A stretch of DNA of 64,000 nt, taken from the NCBI RefSeq assembly GCF_003259155.1, contig NZ_QGMQ01000001.1, positions 372,001 to 436,000 on the forward strand. Direction: 5' to 3'. Under the pieces are notes generated by a model that was given only the letters and a program-made list of their open reading frames with translations, did no database searches and was not told where the DNA came from. Both the position numbers and the translations under genes were made by a program. This stretch comes from Marinimicrobium alkaliphilum. Lineage in GTDB: Bacteria; Pseudomonadota; Gammaproteobacteria; Pseudomonadales; Cellvibrionaceae. Shown here piece after piece: positions 20,079-28,500 of this stretch (positions are counted from its first letter, which is position 1; each line of letters begins with the position of its first letter).

Positions 20079-20402
20079 TCAATGGGCGTGGCGCTGATCG
20101 CGCTCGCGCTCCGCCAGTTCTTTCACTTTGCGTTCTGCTGTACTGAAAGCTTCGCGTACGGCTGTGTGAATCGATTCATCGTCCCGCGCAACCTTGATCG
20201 GGTGGCCCTTCAGGTCCAACTCAATGGATGCCCGATACTGTTTGCCTTTGTGCTTGTGGTTGTGCGGTACGTCGAGCACAACCCGGCTGTAAATAATCTG
20301 GTCGGAAAAGCGCGTCAGCTTTTCAGCTTTTTCGTTGATGATTTCGTTGAGCGCCGGAGAAGCGTCCAAGTCGCGGTACACGACATCGACAGCAGATTTC
20401 AT
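20079..20402 (-). CDS. hpf: Ribosome hibernation-promoting factor (short HPF/RaiA family)
   Basis: 107-aa cytosolic protein of the sigma-54 modulation/S30EA family, which binds the 30S decoding region and silences ribosomes in stationary phase. It has the beta-alpha-beta-beta-beta-alpha pattern, beginning with an acidic VDVVYRDLDASPALNEIINEKAEKL helix and ending with a His/Arg-rich tail, and lacks the long-HPF dimerisation domain. A very strong TAAGGAGGT ribosome-binding site precedes the ATG. Unlike in enterics it is not next to rpoN. An FNR/ANR-like half-palindrome lies upstream (20558-20571). Confidence 0.88.
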   Translation of the reverse strand: MKSAVDVVYRDLDASPALNEIINEKAEKLTRFSDQIIYSRVVLDVPHNHKHKGKQYRASIELDLKGHPIKVARDDESIHTAVREAFSTAERKVKELAERERDQRHAH

Positions 20403-20557
20403 CGGGGATTACCTCCTTACTGAGTATAAGGGGCGGTTTCGGCTGCCAGCGGGCTGTGCCGTTATGCCGCCCTCACTACAATAGTGGACCTTTTCCGAAA
20501 AAATTCAAGCTGCCATCGATGGATTGCGAGCCAAAATTTCAACGGTTCGCCCCATTC

Positions 20558-20571
20558 CTGACCTGGATCAA
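20558..20571. promoter_or_regulatory. FNR/ANR-like box upstream of hpf
   Basis: CTGAC-CTGG-ATCAA resembles TTGAT-N4-ATCAA with two mismatches in one half. It lies about 160 bp upstream of the hpf start and about 93 bp from the +1 of a possible minus-strand promoter (TTGAAT 20503-20508, TATTGT 20478-20483, spacer 19). It is weak support only. Confidence 0.3.
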
Positions 20572-20621
20572 GATCCCGGGTTCCCGCATGTTGTTTTCGG
20601 CGTCTCACCAGGCATGCTGAT

Positions 20622-21062
20622 CTAGCCTTCGGCCTGAATACGTACTGTCAGGACGTCGCAGCTTGCGCCGTGGAGCAGGCGGGTTGCGGTCGACCCCAGG
20701 AGCAGCTCAAACCCTTTGCGGCCGTGACTGCCGCACACAATCAGCTCGGTGTGCATCTTCTCCGCCAGTGCGTGAAGTTCGTCGGCGGGCTCGCCCAGAA
20801 GAATATGCAGATTGTTCGCCGGAATGCCATGGGCGTCGGCCAGAGCTTTGAGGCCGGGGTACACCTTTTGACGTACCTGAAAATCCGTTGCCCGGTGGTT
20901 TCTGCCAATCAGCTCGCCGATACCGGTGACAGGGTGCTCAGCCACATGGGCCAAGTGGATGTGGCTGGCGTCCTGATTGGCGGCTCGCAGCGCGCCTTCG
21001 ATCACCTGGTTGGCCTCTTCGGACAGGTCAACCGCGACCAAAAGAACAGTGTAATCGGGCAT
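20622..21062 (-). CDS. Universal stress protein (UspA family)
   Basis: 146-aa cytosolic protein. It begins PDYTVLLVAVDLSEEA and ends with the ATP-binding GSHGRKGFELLLGST motif (G-2x-G-9x-G-S/T), which indicates the nucleotide-binding subclass. The start is at 21062, where ATG follows AGGAG by five bases; the longer frame from 21119 has no such site. It is divergent from the YfcH-type gene and on the same strand as hpf. The role is stress survival; the exact stress is not evident. Confidence 0.92.
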   Translation of the reverse strand: MPDYTVLLVAVDLSEEANQVIEGALRAANQDASHIHLAHVAEHPVTGIGELIGRNHRATDFQVRQKVYPGLKALADAHGIPANNLHILLGEPADELHALAEKMHTELIVCGSHGRKGFELLLGSTATRLLHGASCDVLTVRIQAEG

Positions 21063-21158
21063 GGGCGCTCCTATAACGTTGCTGTAATACTGATTTGAGT
21101 CTAGCATTTTTATAGGCACTTGCCGTTTGGGCAGTGCCGACCACTAGAGGGGAACAGC

Positions 21159-22073
21159 ATGCAATCACAGACGGAAAAATCCGTGCTGGTTACGGGCGGC
21201 ACCGGCTTTGTCGGGGTGCCCTTGTGCCGCGAGCTGAACCGGCAAGGGTACCGGGTGACCGTGTTGAGTCGCTCGCCCGAGCGGGCACGGGCGCTTCTGG
21301 GTGAGGGGGTCACCTGTGTCGGTGATTGGCCGGTAGAGGACGTTCATGCAGTTATCAATCTGGCTGGGGAGCCCTTGGCCAGCCGTCGCTGGACCCGTGC
21401 CCGCAAGGCGGAGTTCCGCCGCAGTCGTATTGGTACCACAGAGGATTTGCGGCGCCACTGCGGCGAGCGCGGGCAATTTCCGGCGGTGCTGATCAATGGC
21501 AGCGCCGTTGGCTACTACGGCAATGCCGGCGAGGCGCCGGTGGACGAGCAGAGCCCGTCGGGTACCGGTTTCGCAGCCGAGCTGTGTCGCGACTGGGAAG
21601 CCGAAGCCATGGCATTTGCCGAGCAGGGCACTCGGGTATGCACGGTGCGTACGGGGATCGTTCTCGGTCGCGATGGGGGTGCCCTCAAGTCCATGCTGTT
21701 GCCCTTTCGTTTGGGGCTGGGCGGGCGCCTGGGGAACGGCCGACAATGGATGTCCTGGATTCACCGGGACGATCTGGTAGGCCTGATTCTCTGGGCGCTG
21801 GAAAATGCCGAACTGGAGGGGCCGATCAACGGCACGGCTCCGCATCCCGTGACCAATCGGGCCTTTACCCGTGCGCTCGGCAAGGCGGTGAACCGGCCGG
21901 CGATTTTTCCGGTGCCGGCGTTTGCCTTGCGCTTGCTGATGGGAGAGCTGGCGGATGAACTTTTGCTGGCGAGTCAGCGGGTGCTGCCCAAAGTTGCGGA
22001 GTCCAATGGCTATGAGTTCCGGTACCCTTGGCTGCCGGATGCGCTCGCTGATGTGGTGAAAAAAAACGGATAA
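21159..22073 (+). CDS. TIGR01777-family NAD(P)-dependent epimerase (YfcH-like)
   Basis: 304-aa short-chain dehydrogenase/reductase-fold protein. The nucleotide-binding VTGGTGFVG motif is at the N-terminus, INGSAVGYYG supplies the active-site Tyr region, and the C-terminal DUF1731 segment includes PVPAFALRLLMGE. The start ATG 21159 follows GAGGGGA; the upstream frame start at 21120 is not used by homologues. The substrate is unknown for the family. It lies divergent from the universal stress protein gene. Confidence 0.9.
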   Translation: MQSQTEKSVLVTGGTGFVGVPLCRELNRQGYRVTVLSRSPERARALLGEGVTCVGDWPVEDVHAVINLAGEPLASRRWTRARKAEFRRSRIGTTEDLRRHCGERGQFPAVLINGSAVGYYGNAGEAPVDEQSPSGTGFAAELCRDWEAEAMAFAEQGTRVCTVRTGIVLGRDGGALKSMLLPFRLGLGGRLGNGRQWMSWIHRDDLVGLILWALENAELEGPINGTAPHPVTNRAFTRALGKAVNRPAIFPVPAFALRLLMGELADELLLASQRVLPKVAESNGYEFRYPWLPDALADVVKKNG

Positions 22074-22089
22074 TTTTTTTGAGAAAAAG

Positions 22090-22118
22090 CTTGAAAAGTT
22101 TTTTGCGCAACCCCAGAT
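22090..22118 (+). promoter_or_regulatory. Heat-shock (sigma-32) promoter of the small heat-shock gene
   Basis: CTTGAAA at 22090-22096, a 14-base spacer, and CCCCAGAT at 22111-22118 match the RpoH consensus (CTTGAAA-N11-17-CCCCATNT) closely. It lies 95 bp upstream of the hsp20 start, leaving a structured leader. Confidence 0.88.
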
Positions 22119-22124
22119 AAAAGG

Positions 22125-22212
22125 TGTACCCGCTCATAGGAGGGGTGCTGATAACCAGCCCGGTCTACGGACGGGCACCTTTAAATATATTGCTCTACAA
22201 GAGGATATAGTG
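22125..22212 (+). ncRNA. ROSE-like RNA thermometer in the hsp20 leader
   Basis: The leader has a GCCCG/CGGGC hairpin (about 22158-22176) and, next to the start codon, a hairpin in which TTGCTCT (22190-22196) faces AGAGGA (22200-22205), the ribosome-binding site. The U-U-G-C-U opposite A-G-G-A, with a G-G mismatch, is the hallmark of ROSE elements of ibpA-type genes. It predicts that heat melts the hairpin and frees translation. No folding program was run. Confidence 0.75.
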
Positions 22213-22683
22213 ATGCGTACATTAGACTTTTCTCCCCTGTACCGTTCTGCCATCGGCTTCGATCGTATGGCGAGTCTGCTCGATAACCTGAGTCGTAACG
22301 AGCAGAGCCAACCCAGTTATCCGCCCTACAACATTGAGCTGACTGGCGAAGACAAATACCGTATTACCATGGCGGTTGCCGGTTTTGATCGCTCAGAGTT
22401 GACCCTGGAGGTCAATCAAAACACGCTCACGGTCAGCGGCAGTAAAAACGACGACGAACAAGAGCGCCAGTACCTGCATCAGGGTATTGCCGCACGCACT
22501 TTCGAACGTCGTTTTCAGCTTGCCGACCACGTTGAAGTGAAGAGCGCCAGCTGTGAAAACGGGCTCCTGCACATCGACTTGGTGCGTGAAATTCCCGAGC
22601 GGTTAAAACCCCGCACCATTGAAATTGGCACTGATACCCGTGCCGAGACGCGCGCCGTCGAGGACAAAAGCCACGCGGCTTGA
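22213..22683 (+). CDS. ibpA: Small heat-shock protein (Hsp20/IbpA family)
   Basis: 156-aa ATP-independent holdase that keeps unfolding proteins soluble for DnaK/ClpB. It begins MRTLDFSPLYRSAIGFDRM exactly like IbpA proteins, has the alpha-crystallin domain at about 35-130 (YRITMAVAGFDRSELTLEV; the ELADHVEV-like strand), and a C-terminal tail. ATG 22213 is preferred over the adjacent GTG 22210 by homology and by spacing to AGAGGA. It is transcribed from a sigma-32 promoter with a thermometer leader, and ends at the terminator 22719-22745. Confidence 0.95.
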   Translation: MRTLDFSPLYRSAIGFDRMASLLDNLSRNEQSQPSYPPYNIELTGEDKYRITMAVAGFDRSELTLEVNQNTLTVSGSKNDDEQERQYLHQGIAARTFERRFQLADHVEVKSASCENGLLHIDLVREIPERLKPRTIEIGTDTRAETRAVEDKSHAA

Positions 22684-22718
22684 GTGCGCGTTAGCAGGTC
22701 AACATTAACCTGGTGAAG

Positions 22719-22745
22719 AAGCCCGCCTTACACGGCGGGCTTTTT
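22719..22745 (+). terminator. Terminator of the small heat-shock gene
   Basis: Stem AAGCCCGCC/GGCGGGCTT, six-base loop, T run to 22745. Confidence 0.88.
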
Positions 22746-22808
22746 GCTTTTTGGCGAGTCCGACGCCAGATCCCGGTAAGACCCGTGAAGAGCGTCACAA
22801 TTCGGCTT

Positions 22809-22823
22809 ATATGTCATACAAAT
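22809..22823. promoter_or_regulatory. Operator-like dyad upstream of the beta-helix gene
   Basis: ATATGTCATACAAAT fits a perfect interrupted dyad ATnTGTnnnACAnAT. It lies about 140 bp upstream of the secreted protein's start in an otherwise empty 215-bp leader after the heat-shock terminator. The binding protein is unknown; GntR-family or similar regulators are possible. Confidence 0.35.
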
Positions 22824-22960
22824 AGAGCCGGGGCTGAGGTAGGGTCTTCATTCCGGCTTAGGTGGGTTGCTTGTCCCGCGTAGTACCTCTCGTCGGCAAG
22901 GTGGCCGATGGCTTCCGTTCGGTCATCTCCAATAATGGCAACAATAACAGGAGAGAGTGT

Positions 22961-24418
22961 ATGTGTCTGTCAATGATACGGCCCTTGCGGCTTCTGGTTT
23001 TTCTGGGATTTATCAGCGCATCCCCCGGGCTCTGGGCTAACGGGGAGGTGACTCGCACCGACGGTCAGTGGTGGGCGAGGGTCAACGGCGAAACCGTTTA
23101 CCAGGGGGCGCGTTATTTCGACGCGATCAATGCGGCCATTGATAATGCCGGTGCTGTCACCATCAACATTCGCAATTCCGGTGAGAGTGGTCCAGACGGT
23201 GGTAATGTTTATGCGATTCGCCCACAGGCGGGGCAGACTCTGGACTTTCACGGTCACACGCTGCATGCCAATGGCGGGGATCTGGTGGTGCCCGTTTACT
23301 GTGACCGGCGCGACCAGATTACGGTGCGCAACCTCCGGGTGACGGGCAACCCTCGTTACGGTATTTGGTTTCGCGGCTGCTCCCAGGTCTTGCTCGAAAA
23401 TATCACCATGGATCTGGATGACAACAACCCGGTTGGACTGGGTATTCGAGTAGACGACTCGACCGGCCCGGCGAGCGACTTGACCGTGGCTGGAACTATT
23501 GAGATCAGCGGTGCGCGTACTCACGGGCTAGAAACTTACGGTGTTGAGGGTTTTACCATCGGTGATGTGACCGTGACTCACAATGGTGGTTCGGGGGTGC
23601 TGTTGAACAACTCTCGCAATGGCACGGTGGGCAATGTGGTGGGCCATTACAACAACCCCACTGGCGGGTATGCAACTTTCCGCGTGGCCAACAACAATGG
23701 CCCCAACGTCATGGTCAACAGCGTCTATTCGCGCAATTCCGGGCGCGGGTTCTTCAGTGTCTCAGGCAGTCGCGGAACGTCCATCAACAGTGTCGATATT
23801 GCCGACACCGGTTCGCACGGGATTTTTCTTGAAGACGCGTCGGATACTCACGTGCTCAGTGGTTCGGTAGCCAATGGCAACCCAAATTGTCAGCTGGTCC
23901 GCACTGACAGCTCAAGTATCAATGTCTCTGGTTGCACCCCGGTCGGCAGTGCGCCAGGCGGTGGCGGGTCGGGGACTAACGGCACGGTTGATGGCATCTA
24001 TCGGATAGTGCCAGTGCACAGCGGCAAGGCGCTCGATACGACCAGCTGTGATGCGGCCAATGGCACTAATGTGCAGCAGTGGCAGTGGCTCAACAACGAT
24101 TGTCAGAAATGGAATATCACACCGGTGGAGGGGGACTATCATAGAATCTCCCCGTTGGTGGGTAGCCACAGGGCTCTGGAAGTGGACTCGCTTTCCACAG
24201 ATGATGGCGCGAACATTATGCTTTGGGACTATTGGGGCGGACACAATCAGCAGTTCCGGTTTCAAAGCTCGGGCGAGGGCCGCTGGCGTATTATCGGTCG
24301 GCAGAGTGAAAAGTGCCTGGATGTGAATGCTCTCAGCCAGGCAGATGGCGCCAACATCATCCAGTGGGCCTGCCAGGCTGACAGTGCCAATCAACAATTT
24401 GAGCTGATTCGGCAGTGA
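22961..24418 (+). CDS. Secreted right-handed beta-helix protein with ricin-type CBM13 domain
   Basis: 485-aa exported protein. A signal peptide (about 1-26, ending GLWA) is followed by a pectate-lyase-like parallel beta-helix (about 60-330, many regularly spaced NNNxxG/xITV turns), a Gly/Ser-rich linker (GSAPGGGGSGTNGT) and a C-terminal ricin B-like domain with three Q-x-W/F repeats (QQWQW, MLWDYW, QWACQ each before a QKW/QQF). The fold suggests a polysaccharide lyase, hydrolase or epimerase acting on plant or algal glycans, but no catalytic family can be assigned. The start ATG 22961 follows CAGGAGAG; the frame upstream lacks a signal peptide. Its end lies five bases from the convergent AraC-type gene. 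Confidence 0.85.
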   Translation: MCLSMIRPLRLLVFLGFISASPGLWANGEVTRTDGQWWARVNGETVYQGARYFDAINAAIDNAGAVTINIRNSGESGPDGGNVYAIRPQAGQTLDFHGHTLHANGGDLVVPVYCDRRDQITVRNLRVTGNPRYGIWFRGCSQVLLENITMDLDDNNPVGLGIRVDDSTGPASDLTVAGTIEISGARTHGLETYGVEGFTIGDVTVTHNGGSGVLLNNSRNGTVGNVVGHYNNPTGGYATFRVANNNGPNVMVNSVYSRNSGRGFFSVSGSRGTSINSVDIADTGSHGIFLEDASDTHVLSGSVANGNPNCQLVRTDSSSINVSGCTPVGSAPGGGGSGTNGTVDGIYRIVPVHSGKALDTTSCDAANGTNVQQWQWLNNDCQKWNITPVEGDYHRISPLVGSHRALEVDSLSTDDGANIMLWDYWGGHNQQFRFQSSGEGRWRIIGRQSEKCLDVNALSQADGANIIQWACQADSANQQFELIRQ

Positions 24419-24423
24419 CGCTG

Positions 24424-25434
24424 TCAGTCAGCGCGAAACAGTTTTGCGCGCACCGTCGCCCGGTATTCCCTTGGAGTGACTGACAGCAGTTTTTTAAACA
24501 GCTGACCAAAATAACTGGTGTCCTGATAACCCACCCGCTCGCCGATTTCGGTAATCGACAGGTTGCTGGTCTTCAAAAGATCTCGCGCCACGGCGATGCG
24601 GGTTTCCTGCAAATAGCGCAATGGCGCTTGATTGGTGGCGGCTTTGAAGCGACGGTTGAAGGTGCGCAAACTCATCCCGAACTGGCGGGCGACGTCAACA
24701 AAGCTCACCTGGCGGGAATAATTGTCCTGCAGCCAGATCTGCACTTGCACAATATCCTCATCCGGGTGCGGGTTCTGGGCATGTTCAAAATAGCCGCTGC
24801 TCTCATAGGATCGTCGGATCTCGTGGGAAAAGTGACGCTCCACATGACTGGCAATCGCCTTGCCGTACAGGCGCTGAATAAAGTGGACGGTCAAGTCCGC
24901 GAGCGAGTTGACGCTCGCAGCCGTGTAAAGATTGCCGGCCTGGGTGATAAAGTGCTGGCGCTTGAGCTGTACGTCCGGGTAGTCCTTCTGAAACTGATCG
25001 AAATAGTGCCAGTGGGTAGTCGCGGCCTTGCCGCGGAGTAATCCTGCTTCGGCGAGAAAACAACAGCCGGTGCCCACGGCGCTGAGCAGGCTGCCCTGCT
25101 CGTAGCGTTGGCGCAGCCAGTCCAGTAGGGCCGGCTGACCGCGCACGATCGGTCGCGGGTTGCGCCACAGCCCGGGCAGGTAAACGATATCGGCTTTTTC
25201 TATGGTGTCGAGTGTGGTATCGGGGGCTAGCCGCAGCTGCGCCAGCGTGGTGACCGGGGCTGAGGTCAGTGCTGCCGTACGAATGTTCAACTGGGGGTGC
25301 TTGGCGTTGCGCTCGCGCCGGGCGGCATTGACGGCTGTCTGCAGCATCTCCATGGGCAGGGTGGCGCTGGTGGCGAGCATTTTGTCACTCAGGACAAAAA
25401 CGATATCGAGGGTGCGGGTTGTGCTTGTGCTCAT
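24424..25434 (-). CDS. GlxA-family AraC-type transcriptional regulator
   Basis: 336-aa regulator with an N-terminal DJ-1/PfpI-like (class I glutamine amidotransferase) domain at about 10-190 and a C-terminal AraC double helix-turn-helix at about 235-330 (VDVARQFGMSLRTFNRRFK; GERVGYQDTSYFGQLFKKL). The elbow GTGCCFLAEAG keeps a cysteine. The start at 25434 follows a GGAGGG site, whereas the longer frame at 25485 has no site. The ligand and regulon are unknown; it is divergent from fabY and convergent with the secreted beta-helix gene. Confidence 0.9.
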   Translation of the reverse strand: MSTSTTRTLDIVFVLSDKMLATSATLPMEMLQTAVNAARRERNAKHPQLNIRTAALTSAPVTTLAQLRLAPDTTLDTIEKADIVYLPGLWRNPRPIVRGQPALLDWLRQRYEQGSLLSAVGTGCCFLAEAGLLRGKAATTHWHYFDQFQKDYPDVQLKRQHFITQAGNLYTAASVNSLADLTVHFIQRLYGKAIASHVERHFSHEIRRSYESSGYFEHAQNPHPDEDIVQVQIWLQDNYSRQVSFVDVARQFGMSLRTFNRRFKAATNQAPLRYLQETRIAVARDLLKTSNLSITEIGERVGYQDTSYFGQLFKKLLSVTPREYRATVRAKLFRAD

Positions 25435-25595
25435 GATTTTGCCCTCCGCAGACTGGCACTTGTGGCCGTTTGACCATATTACCATAAAGTATGGCGGGTA
25501 TGACGGTCACGAATGTCATGAATAGTTAATACACTGACGACTCTACCCAGTCGAATAGACTCGGCCTGATCTTTGTCCAGCAAGGAGTTTTGTGA

Positions 25596-27512
25596 ATGTC
25601 CCACGTAGTGTCCCGTCTTCCGGTTATCGTCGGTTTTGGTGGCGTTAACGCTGCAGGCCGAAGTTCTGGCCATCACGGCTACCGCCGTATGGTGCTGGAA
25701 AGCCTGGATGCACAGGAGCGTCAGGATACCCTCGCGGCACTCGCGGTGATGATGGGTCTGGTCAGTACCGACGGCGACGGTTACCGGGATGCCGAGGGCA
25801 CCTGCTACAGCCTCGATGAGATTGAGCAGCACTTTGCCGGTCAGGTGCGCGACGGCACCTTGGTGCGCCGCATCGAGCGTACCTTTTTCGATGTCGATGC
25901 GGCCCATTGGCAGAAGTCGGTTAACCTGCAGGGTGCCGATGACCAAGCCCTGAGTTTCGAAATGGCCGAGCGCGACCTGCCCGAGCCGGTGCCGGCGGAT
26001 TGGCAGCTTGAGCCGTTGGGTGAGCGCCGGGTCAAAGTGACGCTGGTCCAGGGGCTTGAAGCCAAGGTCGATAGCTACCGGGACATTCCCGCCAAATCGG
26101 CCGGACAGCTGCCCCGGGGGTTTGACCCCGGCGCACACTACAATTCCCGCTTTCACCCGCGCGCGCTGCAGTTGGCGGTCGTCGGCGCGTCGGATGCGAT
26201 CCAGTCTATGGGTATTGCCTGGCAGCAGGTCGCTGATGCTATTGAGCCCGACCAGGTCGGGGTCTACGCGAGCAGCGTCATGAGCCAGCTCGACGAGAAC
26301 GGTCTGGGCGGTTTGCTTCAGTCTCGCCTCAAGGGCGGCCGAGTGAGCGCCAAGCAGTGCCCACTGGGGTTGAACACCATGCCCGCCGATTTTATCAACG
26401 CCTACCTCATCGGCAGCGTCGGACACACCAGTGCCCTGACCGGGGCCTGTGCCTCCTTTCTCTACAATTTGCGCGCAGCGGTTGAGGATATTGCCAGCGG
26501 CAAGGTGCGCTTAGCGGTGGTGGGCAATGCCGAGGCGCCCATCACCCAGGAAATCATCGATGGCTACGCCACCATGGGCGCGCTTGCCAGCGAAGACAAG
26601 CTGAAAAAACTCGATGACACCGAGCAGGTGGATTGGCGCCGCAGCAGTCGTCCCTTTGGTGACAATTGTGGCTTTACCATCGCCGAGGCCAGTCAGTATG
26701 TCGTGCTGATGGACGATGCGCTGGCTGTCGAACTGGGGGCGGATATTCACGGGGCGGTCAGCGACGTCTTCATCAACGCCGACGGCTTCAAGAAATCGAT
26801 TTCGGCGCCGGGCGCGGGCAACTATATCACCATGGCCAAGGCGGTCGCTGCGGCGCGCGCTATTGTGGGCGAAGAGTCAGTGCGCACCCGCTCCATGGTC
26901 CAGGCGCATGGTTCAAGCACTCCCCAGAACCGTGTGACCGAGTCTGAGATTCTCGACCAGGTAGCGCGTACTTTCGGTATCGAGCAGTGGCCGGTGTCGG
27001 CGGTCAAGGCGTTTGTCGGGCACTCTCTGTCCGCCGCCAGTGGCGAGCAACTGGTCGCCAGCCTGGGGGTCTTCAAGTACGGTATCATTCCCGGGGTAAA
27101 AACCATCGATCGGGTGGCGGATGACGTGCTTGGAGAGCGCCTGCACATCCCGCTCAAGGACCTGGAGCGCCGCAATGACCCACTGGACGTTGTTTTCTTG
27201 AACTCCAAGGGCTTTGGCGGCAACAATGCGACCGCCAGTGTCCTGGCCCCCCATGTGGTCGAACGCATGCTTGCCAAGCGTTACGGTGAGCAGGTAATAG
27301 GCGCCTATCGCGAGCGCCGCGAGAGCGTACGTGCGCAGGCGGCGGCCTATGATAAAGCGGCCTCTCGGGGCGAGTTCCGGGTCCTCTATCACTTTGGCGA
27401 AAACCTGATTGATGAGCGTCAGATCGAAATGGATGGGCAGGGGGTGCGCTTGCCGGGCTACCGTCAGCCTATCAATCTGGCCTTCACCAACCGGTTTGCG
27501 GATATGACCTGA
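25596..27512 (+). CDS. fabY: Beta-ketoacyl-ACP synthase FabY (acetoacetyl-ACP synthase)
   Basis: 638-aa ketosynthase close in sequence pattern and length to Pseudomonas aeruginosa FabY (PA5174), which condenses acetyl-CoA with malonyl-ACP to start fatty-acid synthesis in place of FabH. The N-terminus RLPVIVGFGGVNAAGRSS and the unusual 200-residue N-terminal extension are FabY features. The catalytic triad is visible: Cys285 in TGACASFLYN, His in QAHGSSTPQNR and His in VGHSLSAASG. It is monocistronic and divergent from the GlxA-type gene. The start ATG 25596 follows CAAGGAG. Confidence 0.9.
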   Translation: MSHVVSRLPVIVGFGGVNAAGRSSGHHGYRRMVLESLDAQERQDTLAALAVMMGLVSTDGDGYRDAEGTCYSLDEIEQHFAGQVRDGTLVRRIERTFFDVDAAHWQKSVNLQGADDQALSFEMAERDLPEPVPADWQLEPLGERRVKVTLVQGLEAKVDSYRDIPAKSAGQLPRGFDPGAHYNSRFHPRALQLAVVGASDAIQSMGIAWQQVADAIEPDQVGVYASSVMSQLDENGLGGLLQSRLKGGRVSAKQCPLGLNTMPADFINAYLIGSVGHTSALTGACASFLYNLRAAVEDIASGKVRLAVVGNAEAPITQEIIDGYATMGALASEDKLKKLDDTEQVDWRRSSRPFGDNCGFTIAEASQYVVLMDDALAVELGADIHGAVSDVFINADGFKKSISAPGAGNYITMAKAVAAARAIVGEESVRTRSMVQAHGSSTPQNRVTESEILDQVARTFGIEQWPVSAVKAFVGHSLSAASGEQLVASLGVFKYGIIPGVKTIDRVADDVLGERLHIPLKDLERRNDPLDVVFLNSKGFGGNNATASVLAPHVVERMLAKRYGEQVIGAYRERRESVRAQAAAYDKAASRGEFRVLYHFGENLIDERQIEMDGQGVRLPGYRQPINLAFTNRFADMT

Positions 27513-27690
27513 GCCACTCGGCGTGCAAACCCGGGCAATTGGGCTATACAAACGGCTTTCGATCCCTTAAAATACCGCGCCTTTCGCACCCGCCCTGAGC
27601 GCTGATTGTGCCTGGTGGGTGCCCCGGAACGATTTAAGCAGTGACCAGCCCCGTGCTGGCGCTAAATTTGAAAACACAGGAAAGACCTAA

Positions 27691-27942
27691 ATGGTAACTA
27701 TTCGTCTGTCTCGTGGCGGCTCCAAGAAGCGTCCGTTTTACCACCTGAGCGTATCCGACAGCCGCAGCGCCCGTAACGGCCGCTTTATTGAGCGCGTTGG
27801 TTTCTTCAACCCGGTTGCCCGTGGTCAGGAAGAGCGTCTGCGCGTGGATACAGCGCGTGTTGAGCACTGGGTTTCCCAGGGCGCTCAGCTGAGCGAGCGC
27901 GTTGCGCAGCTGGTAAAAGAAAGCAAAAAAGCGGCGGCGTAA
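27691..27942 (+). CDS. rpsP: 30S ribosomal protein S16
   Basis: 83-aa basic protein of the small subunit, beginning [19 protein letters not shown] and ending in an Ala/Lys tail. It is the first gene of rpsP-rimM-trmD-rplS. An AGGAAAG site precedes the ATG. A TTAAAATACC -10-like element lies at about 27568-27577, but no clear -35 was found. Confidence 0.97.
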   Translation: MVTIRLSRGGSKKRPFYHLSVSDSRSARNGRFIERVGFFNPVARGQEERLRVDTARVEHWVSQGAQLSERVAQLVKESKKAAA

Positions 27943-27957
27943 GCCGTTCGGCGCTCG

Positions 27958-28497
27958 ATGAGCACGCAGTCCTCTGGTCTGGTTGATGTCGGGCGCGTAG
28001 CGGCGGTTTACGGCGTTAAGGGGTGGGTCAAAATTCACCCCTTTACCGAAACCGCCGAAGCCATATTCGATTACCAGCCCTGGCAGCTGAAAACCGCACA
28101 CGGGGTGAAGCCGGTCGTCATTGATGAGTGGCGGCCCCACGGCAAGGGCTACGTGGCCCATATCGAAGGGGTTGATGACCGGGATCAGGCGGCATTGTTT
28201 ACCGGCAACATCATTGCGGTTGAACGAAGCCAGTTGCCTGCCCTGACCGAAGGCGAGTTTTACTGGCGCGATCTGGAAGGCCTGAGTGTGTACTCGGTCT
28301 TCGAGGGATCCCGCCAGCGCCTGGGGAGGGTGACCAAATTGCTGGAAACTGGCGCCAATGATGTGCTCGTGGTGGCGCCCGATGCCGACAGCGTGGATCA
28401 GCGCGAGCGCTTGATCCCCTACGTGCCGGAGACCTATGTTGTACGGGTCGACCTGGACGCGGGTGAGCTGGATGCGGACTGGGATCCGGAGTTTTAG
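27958..28497 (+). CDS. rimM: Ribosome maturation factor RimM
   Basis: 179-aa 30S maturation factor that binds S19. The N-terminal RimM barrel starts GLVDVGRVAAVYGVKGWVKI and the C-terminal PRC-barrel ends in the LIPYVPETYVVRVDLDAGEL segment. It begins 15 bp after rpsP with only a poor ribosome-binding site, so coupling to rpsP translation is likely. Confidence 0.96.
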   Translation: MSTQSSGLVDVGRVAAVYGVKGWVKIHPFTETAEAIFDYQPWQLKTAHGVKPVVIDEWRPHGKGYVAHIEGVDDRDQAALFTGNIIAVERSQLPALTEGEFYWRDLEGLSVYSVFEGSRQRLGRVTKLLETGANDVLVVAPDADSVDQRERLIPYVPETYVVRVDLDAGELDADWDPEF

Positions 28498-28500
28498 ACG

